DNA from: an uncultured Nioella sp.
Lineage (GTDB): Bacteria > Pseudomonadota > Alphaproteobacteria > Rhodobacterales > Rhodobacteraceae
Direction of reading: 5' to 3'
DNA: 64,000 nucleotides
NCBI GenBank assembly: GCA_947495575.1
Contig: CANLZL010000005.1
Span: 1-64,000, forward strand
The notes beneath the pieces are model-generated. The model searched no databases. It was not told where the DNA came from and worked only from the letters and a program-made list of their open reading frames with translations. Below, piece after piece: positions 36,787 to 44,550 of the stretch. A program made the position numbers and the translations under genes. Each line of letters opens with the position of its first letter. Position 1 is the first letter of the stretch.

Positions 36787-37236
36787 TTACGCCGAAGCGC
36801 AAGACCGGATGAACCGAGATGCATACGCGTAGTCCATCCATATGACGCGGTTGGTCAGGCCCCCATGCGCATTGATCCAGGCACGCACCCAACCGGGGTA
36901 GCGATTAACCATAAAATCCGTACCCCACTGGTTGAACCCTGCATTGGATCCGTGGGCAAGGTGAAATCCGAAAGTTGCGCCCGGACGAATGCAGGTTTGG
37001 GAAGATGGCAATGACAAATACATTGTACACGCAGAAGCGCATTGCCCGCCAAACGCAATTTGTCGCCCTTGTTGGCGTGCTCGGGTCATTTGCTGGGCGT
37101 ATTGAACGATGCTCCCACCGTGATCATGCGAAATTTCGATGACCCCTGGCGTTTGGTTCGCCGTCGCCGATTGCGCTGGCAACACGGCCAGCGCCAGAGC
37201 CACGGCAAATGCCGCGACCTTTTTCAAGGAATACAT
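36787..37236 (-). CDS. Secreted ClpP/crotonase-like protein
   Basis: 149 residues with a signal peptide (MYSLKKVAAFAVALALAVLPAQSATA). The pattern ISHDHGGSIVQYAQQMTRARQQGRQIAFGGQCASACTMYL, then GATFGFHLAH, recalls ClpP/SDH-type serine peptidase folds: a Gly-Gly oxyanion strand, Ser in CASAC and a downstream His. It is shorter than ClpP and the final Asp/Asn is not evident. A periplasmic hydrolase is possible; confidence in activity is low. It is convergent with the giant fusion gene. Confidence 0.6.
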   Translation of the reverse strand: MYSLKKVAAFAVALALAVLPAQSATANQTPGVIEISHDHGGSIVQYAQQMTRARQQGRQIAFGGQCASACTMYLSLPSSQTCIRPGATFGFHLAHGSNAGFNQWGTDFMVNRYPGWVRAWINAHGGLTNRVIWMDYAYASRFIRSCASA

Positions 37237-37495
37237 GCTCGATCCTCTTTTTTTAGGACCTAACTACAGCGCGCGGTGACAAAATCAACCAAAGCTTGCA
37301 ATGCAGCATGTCCTAGGCCTGTTTGTGCTCAATTGGATCTCACAAAAAATGGTCAACAAGATGGCGTTTCACTGCCCATGCGCCCAATTTTGGACACAAT
37401 TGGGGAGTTTTTTCCCTGTGCGATTGATACCTATGCCGACCGACGCACCAAGTTTTCTGCGATGCGCGGTCAAGAGCCCAATAACACTGCCCCAG

Positions 37496-37843
37496 TCAGT
37501 AAAAGAACAAATATCGCGGCAGTCTGGCAGTATTGGCACACTGCGGACCTGGCACGCCTTCGTTCCGCCGTTTGTAGCTCCACTCGGTTTCGGCAAACTC
37601 GCAGTACGCATCAACCCACGACGATCTTTCTATTAAATCCGAACGATCGTAGGCCAACTCAACCTGAGAACCTACTTTATGCGCCAAACTCATTTCGGTG
37701 ATTTCGCAAATGCGCTCGGACTTGGCTACGCCCAACATGACCTTGTTGGGCTGCGCAAAGCGTTTTGCAGCATCGTGCATGTCGGTCCAAATCTGCGACA
37801 AGCCCATCAAGACCTCTGGCCAACCGACCGCATTCATAGGCAT
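37496..37843 (-). pseudogene. Tyrosine recombinase (integrase) C-terminal remnant
   Basis: In this 115-codon frame, residues 48-84 match the C-terminus of P4-type island integrases: EITEMSLAHKVGSQVELAY followed by DRSDLIERSSWVDAYCEFA. Tyr-65 would be the active-site tyrosine. The Arg-His-x-x-Arg part and the whole N-terminus are missing, and only about 275 bp separate it from the tRNA. Position beside the tRNA and orientation fit the integrase that inserted the island. Confidence 0.65.
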
Positions 37844-38083
37844 CCGACCATTTTTTGTGAAAGATATGGTCGCGCAGCGTATTATCCATTGCTGCCCATG
37901 TTTGGCGAACTTCTAGGTCGGCAAACTTCTTCGCCAGTATACCAGAAAATGTCGCCAAAAATACTGCCACATTTCCTACCAGACAACGAACAAAAATTGA
38001 GCGAATTAGAGAAAGCCCAACAAGATCGTAGACAAGGGAAACTTCTTAAAACAAAGAAAAGGTTCGCCAACAGCGACCCATCA

Positions 38084-38114
38084 TCGTTCATAAGTAGTGA
38101 TCGTTCATAAGTAG
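38084..38114. repeat. 14-bp direct repeat beside tRNA end
   Basis: TCGTTCATAAGTAG occurs twice with 3 bp between the copies, ending 4 bp before the right attachment core. The left edge has a partial relative, CGTTCTTAG, just before its own core. They could be recombinase or excisionase arm sites. Confidence 0.6.
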
Positions 38115-38118
38115 GTGG

Positions 38119-38195
38119 TGGCGGACCGAGGAGGATTCGAACCCCCGACCCCTTGATTCGTAGTCAAGTACTCTATCCAGCTGAGCTATCGGTCC
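38119..38195 (-). tRNA. tRNA-Arg (anticodon ACG)
   Basis: 77 nt including an encoded CCA. The acceptor stem GGACCGA pairs with TCGGTCC, discriminator G. The D arm is GCTC..GAGT, the anticodon stem CTTGA/TCAAG with loop CTACGAA gives ACG (A34 would become inosine, reading CGU/CGC/CGA), and the T arm is GGGGG-TTCGAAT-CCTCC with minor mismatch. Its 3' end is the island attachment core; the gene is intact. Confidence 0.96.
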
Positions 38196-38243
38196 GTGAG
38201 GGCGGTGTTTAGCCTCAGTGCCCGGAGGGCGCAAGCGGGAAAA

Positions 38244-39632
38244 TCAGATTTCTTGCCCCATCGGCAGAATGATTTCAAAGGCGGTCCCATCCGGCCCGGT
38301 AGATTTCAATTCCAGACGCCCGCCATGGCCGCGCACCAGTTCGGCGGCGATGGCAAGACCAAGTCCGGTTCCACCCTTGCGCGCGCCGCCCTGGAAGGCC
38401 TGGAACAAGTGATCCAACGCCTTTTGGGGCAAGCCCGGCCCAGTATCTGTCACGCAGATGCACCACCCGTTATCACCTTCAGCGGCGGCCACTGTGATGG
38501 CCCCCGGCTTGCCAGTTGCGGTTATCGCCTGGCGGGCGTTTCGCATAAGGTTTCCAAGCACACGGTAAAGCTGTTCGGGGTCGGCACGTACAAAAATTCC
38601 CGGTGCACATGTTGCGGTGATCTCGACCTCCGTTTCGCCAGCAGCCAGACGTTCGTGATCAACCACATCTTCGATCAGCATGGCCAGATCAACGCGGGTG
38701 AGCTGTGGGGGGGGCTCCTCTGCGCGACCAAAGGCAAGTGTCCCTTCGCAGAGGTTCACCGCGCGCGTGAGCGAGGAAATCAACTTGGGCGCGGTTCGCT
38801 GCACGGCAGGATCCTCGGAATTCTCCAAACGGTCGGCCATCAGCCCCGCGACGGTCAGGATGTTGCGCAAGTCATGGCTGATCTTGGCAACGGCCTCGCC
38901 CAATTGGGCAAGACGCTCGCGCTGCCGCAGAGAGGCTGTGAGTTGCGTTTGCAGCGAGGCCAGGGCCTCTTCTGCTTCATGCAATTCGTCAATCCCGGCG
39001 GATGGCGTGATGACTCGGCGCGAATCCTCCGGTGCCTCGGCATAGGCGGTCATGCTGTCCACCACCCGGCGGATCGGCATCACGATAAAGCGCCGTGCGG
39101 CGATAAAGACCATCGCCGCCGTGATGACAGAAATCACGGCAGACAGGATAAGGATGTTGATCCCATAGGCGATCATCGCGTTGCGCAGCCATTCAGTGCG
39201 CAAAGTAATGTCGATCAAGGTGCCCGCGTCATTGACGGGCGTGCCGATGACCCTGATTACCTGATCTTCGGGCTCTATCAGGCGCGCCATCGCGTCTATG
39301 ATCAAAGCCCAGGCTGATGCATCACGCAAATCATAGGTTCCGGAAATCGGTGGGATATTGTCGGCGGACAGAACCAGTTGGCTGACAGCATCGCGGCGCA
39401 GGGCGACGTTGAGAACGCCTGCATTTGTCAGCAGCTCCTCTTCGAGCGCATCGTCGATCATCATTGTTTCGTCGGCCAACAAGGCCAACGAGGCGATCTG
39501 CGCCCGTTCGATCCGCGCCAGCAGGTATTCCTCCCGAAACCGTGCAATAGAGGGCACAAAAATCATCACTTCTGCCAGCATCACGAAGATGACGGTCAAA
39601 AGCAGCAATCGGCCTGACAGTGAATTCAGCAC
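38244..39632 (-). CDS. Membrane sensor histidine kinase
   Basis: 462 residues: a membrane helix (about 8-30), a periplasmic sensor domain (31-150), a second helix (about 155-178), a HAMP-like linker, a HisKA dimerisation helix with His-253 in AKISHDLRNILT, and a C-terminal HATPase (NLMRNARQAI, DTGPGLP, GGTGLGLAIAAELV). No response regulator gene is adjacent, so its partner is elsewhere. The signal sensed is unknown. Confidence 0.88.
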   Translation of the reverse strand: MLNSLSGRLLLLTVIFVMLAEVMIFVPSIARFREEYLLARIERAQIASLALLADETMMIDDALEEELLTNAGVLNVALRRDAVSQLVLSADNIPPISGTYDLRDASAWALIIDAMARLIEPEDQVIRVIGTPVNDAGTLIDITLRTEWLRNAMIAYGINILILSAVISVITAAMVFIAARRFIVMPIRRVVDSMTAYAEAPEDSRRVITPSAGIDELHEAEEALASLQTQLTASLRQRERLAQLGEAVAKISHDLRNILTVAGLMADRLENSEDPAVQRTAPKLISSLTRAVNLCEGTLAFGRAEEPPPQLTRVDLAMLIEDVVDHERLAAGETEVEITATCAPGIFVRADPEQLYRVLGNLMRNARQAITATGKPGAITVAAAEGDNGWCICVTDTGPGLPQKALDHLFQAFQGGARKGGTGLGLAIAAELVRGHGGRLELKSTGPDGTAFEIILPMGQEI

Positions 39633-39662
39633 AGTCTTGGTTTCCTCCTGGACCCTTGGCCC

Positions 39663-41075
39663 CTAGAACCGTTGTACGAACCCTACGATCCGCTTGACCA
39701 TCGGGCTGTCGAACAGCTTGGGCGTGAAATAGGCACCCGCGGCGCGTTTGTTAACCTCACCCAGGGTCGGGTATGGCGCTACCATTGCGGCAATTGCGCT
39801 CATTTTCAATCTGTTGGCGATGGCGAGGGCCCAAACCTGAATAAGTTCGCCTGCCTGCGCGCCCACGATCGAGGCCCCGACCGGGCGGCCTTTGACGATC
39901 ATCACTTTGATCATTCCCTTTGTCTGGCCCGTCGCAATCGCGCGGTCATTGCCGGCATAATCAAATCGCGTGACGGTCAGTTTTGCGCCGTGTTTTTCCC
40001 GGGCCTCGGCCTCGGTCAGTCCTACATGTGCCATTTCTGGGTCAATATATGTGGCCCACGGAATGTGATCGGTGCGCGCTTTAGAGGGCAGGCCCATCAG
40101 GATGGACTTGATGATCACGCCTGCATGGTAACCCGCGACATGAGTGAATTGCAGGCCACCCGCAGCATCGCCGATGGCATAGACCTTACGATTGGAGACG
40201 GAACGCAGCGAAGCATCGACGGTCACGCCTTTGCGTTCATGCTCAATGCCGCCCTTATGCAGATCAAGCTTGTCTGTGTTAACCGTGCGCCCCACGGCGA
40301 CCAGCAAATGAGTGCCACTAAAAGTCTCTCCATCTTTGGTGCTTACGGTGATGTCGCCCGCCGAGCCGGACACTTCGGACACCAAAGCATCCTCAACGAT
40401 ATTGATCCCCCCAGCGCGCAGGTTTTCCAGCGCGATGGCGGCCAGTTCCGGATCATCTTTGCCAAGGGCCTTCATACCCTCCAGCACCGTGACTTCGGAT
40501 CCAAGTCGGCGATGGGCTTGCGCCATTTCCAAGCCGATCGGCCCGCCGCCTATGATAATCAGATGATCCGGGCGTGTCCGCAGATCAAATATGGTTTCAT
40601 TGGTTTCATGCGGCACATCCTTGAGGCCTGGAATGGGCGGCACGAAGGGACGCGAACCGGTCGCGATGACAAAACGGCGCGCTTTGATCAGCGTATCGCC
40701 AGCCTGAACCGTGTCGTGATCGACGAATTTGCCAAACTCACGGATGACATCTACGCCCAGTCCCTCAAATCGTTCCTGACTGTCATGCGGTTCAATCGCC
40801 GCAATAGTTGCGGCCACATGATCTTTGGCGGCCGCATAGTCCGAGTCGACCGGGCCACCAGAGACGCCGAACCCACCTTGCGACATGGCATGCGCCTTGT
40901 GACCAGCGGCCAACAATGCCTTGGAGGGTACGCAACCATAATTCAGGCAATCGCCGCCCATCTTATGGCCTTCCAGCAGAACAACTTTGGCCCCCATCTG
41001 GACGGCGCCTGCCGCAAAGGACAAACCACCACTTCCTGCGCCAATCACGCAGACATCTGTCTTTAACTCTTTCAT
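39663..41075 (-). CDS. FAD-dependent pyridine nucleotide-disulphide oxidoreductase (MerA-like)
   Basis: 470 residues of the dihydrolipoamide-dehydrogenase/mercuric-reductase family: FAD site VIGAGSGGLSFAAGA, redox pair Cys-43/Cys-48 in GGDCLNYGCVPSK, NAD site IIIGGGPIGLEMA and AIGDAAGG. Where these enzymes usually have HPTxSE near the C-terminus, this one has PYPTLGEVNKRAA, lacking the His of the catalytic His-Glu pair. No MerA heavy-metal domain is fused. It lies 3 bp after the TVP38 gene in one operon. Confidence 0.87.
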   Translation of the reverse strand: MKELKTDVCVIGAGSGGLSFAAGAVQMGAKVVLLEGHKMGGDCLNYGCVPSKALLAAGHKAHAMSQGGFGVSGGPVDSDYAAAKDHVAATIAAIEPHDSQERFEGLGVDVIREFGKFVDHDTVQAGDTLIKARRFVIATGSRPFVPPIPGLKDVPHETNETIFDLRTRPDHLIIIGGGPIGLEMAQAHRRLGSEVTVLEGMKALGKDDPELAAIALENLRAGGINIVEDALVSEVSGSAGDITVSTKDGETFSGTHLLVAVGRTVNTDKLDLHKGGIEHERKGVTVDASLRSVSNRKVYAIGDAAGGLQFTHVAGYHAGVIIKSILMGLPSKARTDHIPWATYIDPEMAHVGLTEAEAREKHGAKLTVTRFDYAGNDRAIATGQTKGMIKVMIVKGRPVGASIVGAQAGELIQVWALAIANRLKMSAIAAMVAPYPTLGEVNKRAAGAYFTPKLFDSPMVKRIVGFVQRF

Positions 41076-41078
41076 GGG

Positions 41079-41810
41079 TTACAGTCCCTGCTTGCCGCGA
41101 ACGGCCTTAATTATGATGGGCAACGCGGCAAGGGCACAAAGCCCAAGGATTGGACCTAAGATCGCCGGTTCAAAGATGATGGAAAGGTTCGGTGTTTGGC
41201 CCATTGCAAAGACCTCACCCAAACCGGCCCCGACCCAAGTGTAGACAACACTGCCCGGCATGATGCCGAAAAAAGTGGTGAAGGCGTAGCGGCCAAGGCT
41301 GACCCCAACGAGAGCGGGCAAAAGGTTGGCCACAAAGAAGGGCACAACGGGGACAAGGCGGATAAGAAACAGCATCGAAAGCTCGTTTTCCGCGATTCCA
41401 TCCTTGATGCGCTTGGTCAGGCCGGATGAGGCATCCATCCGGGCGGCCAGTGTCTCACCCAATCCCCATTTGGCCGCAAGAAAGATAATCACCGCCCCCA
41501 AAGTGGCGGCCGTAATCACAAAGAGCGCTCCGGGGAAAAGGCCGAAAAGAAATCCGCCTGCCAGCGTAGCAATTGAGGCACCCGGAAGCGAAAAAGCAAC
41601 AATCAGGACATAGATCGCAATATAGGCGCCAACCATCGCGGCGTAGTGGTCGTCACGATAGGCCAAGAGGGCCTCTCGATTGTCGCGCAAGGTCTCGAAA
41701 CTCAGGTAATCGCCCAGGAAATAGGTGCCGATTGCAGCGCCAGCGAGAATCAAAGCGAGAGGTAGGTATTTGGACATGGAAGACCTTAGTTGGGTCGAGG
41801 CATCGGACAT
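41079..41810 (-). CDS. TVP38/TMEM64-family (DedA-like) membrane protein
   Basis: 243 residues with about six hydrophobic segments and the VTT/SNARE-associated core FSLPGASIATLAGGFLFG and RLVPVVPFFVANLLPALVGVSLGRYAFTTFFGIMPG. Members of this superfamily move lipids across membranes or carry protons; the role here is unknown. It is the first gene of a pair with the MerA-like oxidoreductase, an arrangement I recall from other bacteria. Confidence 0.85.
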   Translation of the reverse strand: MSDASTQLRSSMSKYLPLALILAGAAIGTYFLGDYLSFETLRDNREALLAYRDDHYAAMVGAYIAIYVLIVAFSLPGASIATLAGGFLFGLFPGALFVITAATLGAVIIFLAAKWGLGETLAARMDASSGLTKRIKDGIAENELSMLFLIRLVPVVPFFVANLLPALVGVSLGRYAFTTFFGIMPGSVVYTWVGAGLGEVFAMGQTPNLSIIFEPAILGPILGLCALAALPIIIKAVRGKQGL

Positions 41811-42097
41811 TGAAGCACCTATAAGGATCGTGTTGACCAGAACATGCGTGTTAAAGCGATGTCAAAACAGGGTCCTCACGCCCGCTTGATCACGCGTGAC
41901 GAAAAAGGGCCAGTTGTGACAGGAATCGAGGCGAATTGTAGGATTTCGGCCCTGGGATGTTTCAAACTGCCCAATCAGAGCGTTGCAGCCGTTGACATGC
42001 ACGCGATCAGGCCCTATTGCCCGGCTCTCAGACATGAATTCTACGGCCCGTAGATGCGAATCTGCGCATCCGGCCCTGATGAGACGGAGCACGACTA

Positions 42098-42232
42098 ATG
42101 AAACGCACATACCAGCCGTCCAACCTGGTTCGCAAACGCCGCCACGGCTTCCGTGCGCGCATGGCAACCAAAGCTGGCCGCAAGATCCTGAACGCCCGCC
42201 GCGCACGTGGCCGGAAGTCGCTGAGCGCGTAA
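42098..42232 (+). CDS. rpmH: 50S ribosomal protein L34
   Basis: A 44-residue, very basic protein with the universal L34 sequence [19 protein letters not shown]...[18 protein letters not shown]. It opens the conserved rpmH-rnpA-yidD cluster. The 287-bp gap upstream (41811-42097) holds its promoter and no convincing gene. Confidence 0.97.
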
Positions 42233-42269
42233 AGCGCCCGCGATTGTCGGGTTCGCCCGACAAAGGAGG

Positions 42270-42298
42270 AGCCCCTTCGGCCATCGTGCCCGGGGGCT
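42270..42298 (+). terminator. Stem-loop between rpmH and rnpA
   Basis: AGCCCC/GGGGCT with a long loop is followed by TTTTCG. It could partly terminate after rpmH, making more L34 than RnpA, which is the usual ratio in this operon. Confidence 0.45.
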
Positions 42299-42316
42299 TT
42301 TCGTGTTTCTGGAGCT

Positions 42317-42688
42317 ATGACAGTGACCAACCCGATAGAAACTCTCGCCAAGCGCCCCGATTTCCTAAGGGCCGCCAAAGCCGCGCGCAGCGCGCAGCCG
42401 GGGTTTTTATTGCAGGCACGAAGGCGGCGTGAGGGAGAAGAGGTCGAACCAGGGCTGATCCGGGTGGGCTACACCTGCTCCAAGAAGGTGGGCAACGCCC
42501 TTGCACGAAACCGTGCCAAGCGGCGCCTGCGTGAAATTGCCCGTGCGGTAATAACCAGCGAAGGGCAACCGGGCTGGGATTATGTTTTGGTCGGGCGCGC
42601 GCAGGAAACGGCCCAATTGCCTATGCCGCAACTGGAAGCGGATCTGAGCCGTGCGCTTGCCAAAGTTCACCGGCCTCGCGGCAAATGA
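42317..42688 (+). CDS. rnpA: Ribonuclease P protein component
   Basis: 123 residues of the basic protein that binds the RNase P RNA for tRNA 5' maturation. KRPDFLRAAKA, VGYTCSKKVGNALARNRAKRRLRE (the RNR motif) and WDYVLVGR are diagnostic. Its end overlaps yidD by ATGA. Confidence 0.95.
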   Translation: MTVTNPIETLAKRPDFLRAAKAARSAQPGFLLQARRRREGEEVEPGLIRVGYTCSKKVGNALARNRAKRRLREIARAVITSEGQPGWDYVLVGRAQETAQLPMPQLEADLSRALAKVHRPRGK

Positions 42689-42966
42689 GCGTTTTGGCCC
42701 GCATATTCGCCCTGCCCGTTCGGGCCTACCGGCTGATCTTTTCGCCTTGGGTTGGGCATAATTGCCGCTATCAACCGACATGTTCTGCTTATGCGCTTGA
42801 GGCTTTGTCGCGACACGGCGCCTTCAAAGGCGCGTGGCTGACCATCCGGCGCATCGGGCGCTGCCACCCCTGGGGGCATATGGGTTATGACCCTGTGCCC
42901 GGCAGTGATCTGGAATTTGAACAACAGAAGGCCGCAGATGCGGCGCAGGACGTGGCCGATCGGTAA
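42685..42966 (+). CDS. yidD: Membrane protein insertion efficiency factor YidD
   Basis: 93 residues, amphipathic N-terminus then YRLIFSPWVGHNCRYQPTCSAYALEALSRHG and RIGRCHPWG, the three-Cys signature of YidD. It assists YidC-mediated insertion. Here yidC lies 3.3 kb downstream, after ttcA and an EAL gene, rather than next to it. Confidence 0.95.
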   Translation: MSVLARIFALPVRAYRLIFSPWVGHNCRYQPTCSAYALEALSRHGAFKGAWLTIRRIGRCHPWGHMGYDPVPGSDLEFEQQKAADAAQDVADR

Positions 42967-43065
42967 CAGCCTGATCGGGGTCGGGAAAACCCCCATAGGG
43001 AAAATCAGCCAACCCATGCTATCAGCGCGCTTGAGTTCACCGCACCAGACAAGGGAGGCGTTAAA

Positions 43066-43140
43066 ATGACTGTATTTACATCCTATCGACGCCCAGGCGA
43101 GCTCTGGCTTCAAGTGCGACTTTGCCGATTCGGGGTCTAA
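43066..43140 (+). CDS. Candidate 24-residue small protein
   Basis: An ATG with a strong GGGAGG ribosome site 7 bases upstream opens a 24-codon frame (MTVFTSYRRPGELW..., ending CRFGV, then TAA). The next 20 bp include a GCCCGT/ACGGGC stem. It lies in a 312-bp gap between yidD and the next gene. It could be a small protein or a leader peptide; I recognise no family. Confidence 0.35.
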   Translation: MTVFTSYRRPGELWLQVRLCRFGV

Positions 43141-43278
43141 ACCCCTCTGGCCCGTTTGACGGGCGATCTTCAAAACATCACTGAACCAACCGGATTGCAT
43201 AGGGCGATACCTGCCCTTTGCGGCCCCATTTCCAACTCACCCTTTCCAGAGGTCCGACAAAATGGTCGGAAAACCAAT

Positions 43279-43506
43279 ATGACAAGACTCGAAAACCGTC
43301 TTTCCGCGGCCGAAATTCAGGCCATTCTTGCTGAAATGATCGCCGAAGTTGGCGCATGGCGTGTACTAAAGGCCGCCGCCAAGCAGGCCGTCAGACGCAA
43401 CCCACCAAAAGCGGACGCAACTGTGATGCTGAACAACCATCTGTTGCGTGACATTGGCCAGGAACCGTATCACCCTCCGCCATCAGCGTCGCATCTGCGG
43501 TTCTAG
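43279..43506 (+). CDS. Small DUF1127-like protein
   Basis: 75 residues with an N-terminal helical part (NRLSAAEIQAILAEMIAEVGAWRVLKAA) and a C-terminal LNNHLLRDIGQEP resembling the DUF1127 motif, here preceded by more sequence than usual. DUF1127 proteins are small regulators, some RNA-binding; the function here is unknown. The start at 43279 is the ATG nearest the conserved part. A hairpin follows. Confidence 0.55.
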   Translation: MTRLENRLSAAEIQAILAEMIAEVGAWRVLKAAAKQAVRRNPPKADATVMLNNHLLRDIGQEPYHPPPSASHLRF

Positions 43507-43510
43507 GTCC

Positions 43511-43547
43511 GGATCGGGGCGCGCTTGCATTTGCAGCGCCCCGATCC
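43511..43547 (+). terminator. Probable terminator after DUF1127-like gene
   Basis: A 12-bp perfect stem GGATCGGGGCGC/GCGCCCCGATCC with a 13-base loop lies 5 bp after the stop. There is no long T tract (CTTGCG follows). Confidence 0.55.
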
Positions 43548-43604
43548 TTGCGCGAACACGCCCCTTGCCGTATGGCTCGGCCCTGATTTTCAGGAGTGCA
43601 GTCC

Positions 43605-44456
43605 ATGCTGGATGAGGGCGACGACATACACGCGCTGTTTCACGGTGCACCGGCCACAACCGAGTTCAAGAAACTGCGAAAGCGCATCATCCGCGAAACT
43701 CGTGAGGCCATTGATCGCTACGGCATGATCGAACGCGGCGCACGCTGGCTTGTCTGCCTGTCGGGCGGCAAGGACAGTTACACCTTGCTGGCGGCCCTGA
43801 CCGAGCTGAAATGGCGTGGCTTGCTACCTGTTGAGATCCTTGCCTGTAACCTCGATCAGGGACAGCCGGGGTTTCCGGCGACAGTGCTGCCCGAGTTCCT
43901 GGAAAAGATGGGCGTTGAGCATCGGATCGAATATCAAGACACCTATTCGATTGTGATGGATAAAGTTCCACAAGGGCGCACCTATTGCGCGCTTTGTTCC
44001 CGCTTGCGCCGCGGAAATCTTTACCGCATCGCGCGCGAAGAGGGCTGTAGCGCCGTGGTTCTGGGCCATCACCGCGATGATATCTTGGAGACATTTTTTC
44101 TCAATTTGTTCCATGGCGGAAAATTGGCGACGATGCCTCCGAAATTGTTGAATGATGAGGGCGACATATTCGTGTACCGGCCCCTTGCCCATGTGGCCGA
44201 GGCCGATTGCGAGAAATTTGCGACCGCGATGAACTATCCCATTATTCCTTGTGATCTTTGCGGCTCGCAGGACGGGTTACAGCGTCAACAAATCAAAAAG
44301 ATGCTGGATGAATGGGAATCTCGTGCGCCCGGGCGACGGCAAAAAATGTTCTCGGCCCTCATGAATGCACGCCCTTCGCACCTTCTGGACCCATCCCTAT
44401 TTGATTTCTCTGGCCTCAAAAAATCTGGAGAATTTGAATCAAAGGCCGAAAACTGA
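43605..44456 (+). CDS. ttcA: tRNA 2-thiocytidine(32) synthetase TtcA
   Basis: A 283-residue ATP-dependent thiolase that makes s2C32 in some tRNAs. It has the PP-loop SGGKDS, the Cys pairs CALC and CDLC that hold the iron-sulphur cluster, and [16 protein letters not shown]. The ATG at 43605 has AGGAG eight bases upstream; a GTG three codons earlier is less well placed. Confidence 0.94.
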   Translation: MLDEGDDIHALFHGAPATTEFKKLRKRIIRETREAIDRYGMIERGARWLVCLSGGKDSYTLLAALTELKWRGLLPVEILACNLDQGQPGFPATVLPEFLEKMGVEHRIEYQDTYSIVMDKVPQGRTYCALCSRLRRGNLYRIAREEGCSAVVLGHHRDDILETFFLNLFHGGKLATMPPKLLNDEGDIFVYRPLAHVAEADCEKFATAMNYPIIPCDLCGSQDGLQRQQIKKMLDEWESRAPGRRQKMFSALMNARPSHLLDPSLFDFSGLKKSGEFESKAEN

Positions 44457-44550
44457 GCGGTTTTTATTAATAGGCTGTCAGGCAGTTTGCCCTAATCGTG
44501 TCTCTTATGAGGCCCCTATTTTGGGCCAAATGTCACGGTGAGAGGCTGCT

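Larger units (their letters stand above)
37237..38118. other. Decayed DNA at right end of island
   Basis: About 880 bp with only overlapping short frames. The recognisable part is the recombinase remnant at 37496-37843. A 14-bp direct repeat TCGTTCATAAGTAG occurs at 38084-38097 and 38101-38114, directly beside the tRNA end. Confidence 0.6.
26047..38132. mobile_element. Genomic island at tRNA-Arg(ACG)
   Basis: About 12 kb bounded by the two 15-bp tRNA-end copies. Inside lie a methyltransferase, an HTH-kinase fusion, two large glycan-related genes, two small secreted proteins and an integrase remnant next to the tRNA. Base composition is visibly lower in GC than both flanks, and intergenic gaps are long. 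No working integrase remains, so the island is probably fixed. Confidence 0.72.

Noticed and set aside
37276-37701. A 141-codon plus-strand frame near the island's right end
   Set aside because: It runs opposite to the integrase remnant and shows no protein-like pattern.
39672-41066. A 464-codon open frame on the plus strand opposite the MerA-like oxidoreductase
   Set aside because: It has no recognisable domain, is Cys/His/Arg-rich in a way typical of antisense frames in GC-rich DNA, and the minus-strand protein is clearly real.
41844-42053. A 69-codon frame upstream of rpmH
   Set aside because: No ribosome site, no family resemblance, and it overlaps the expected rpmH promoter region.
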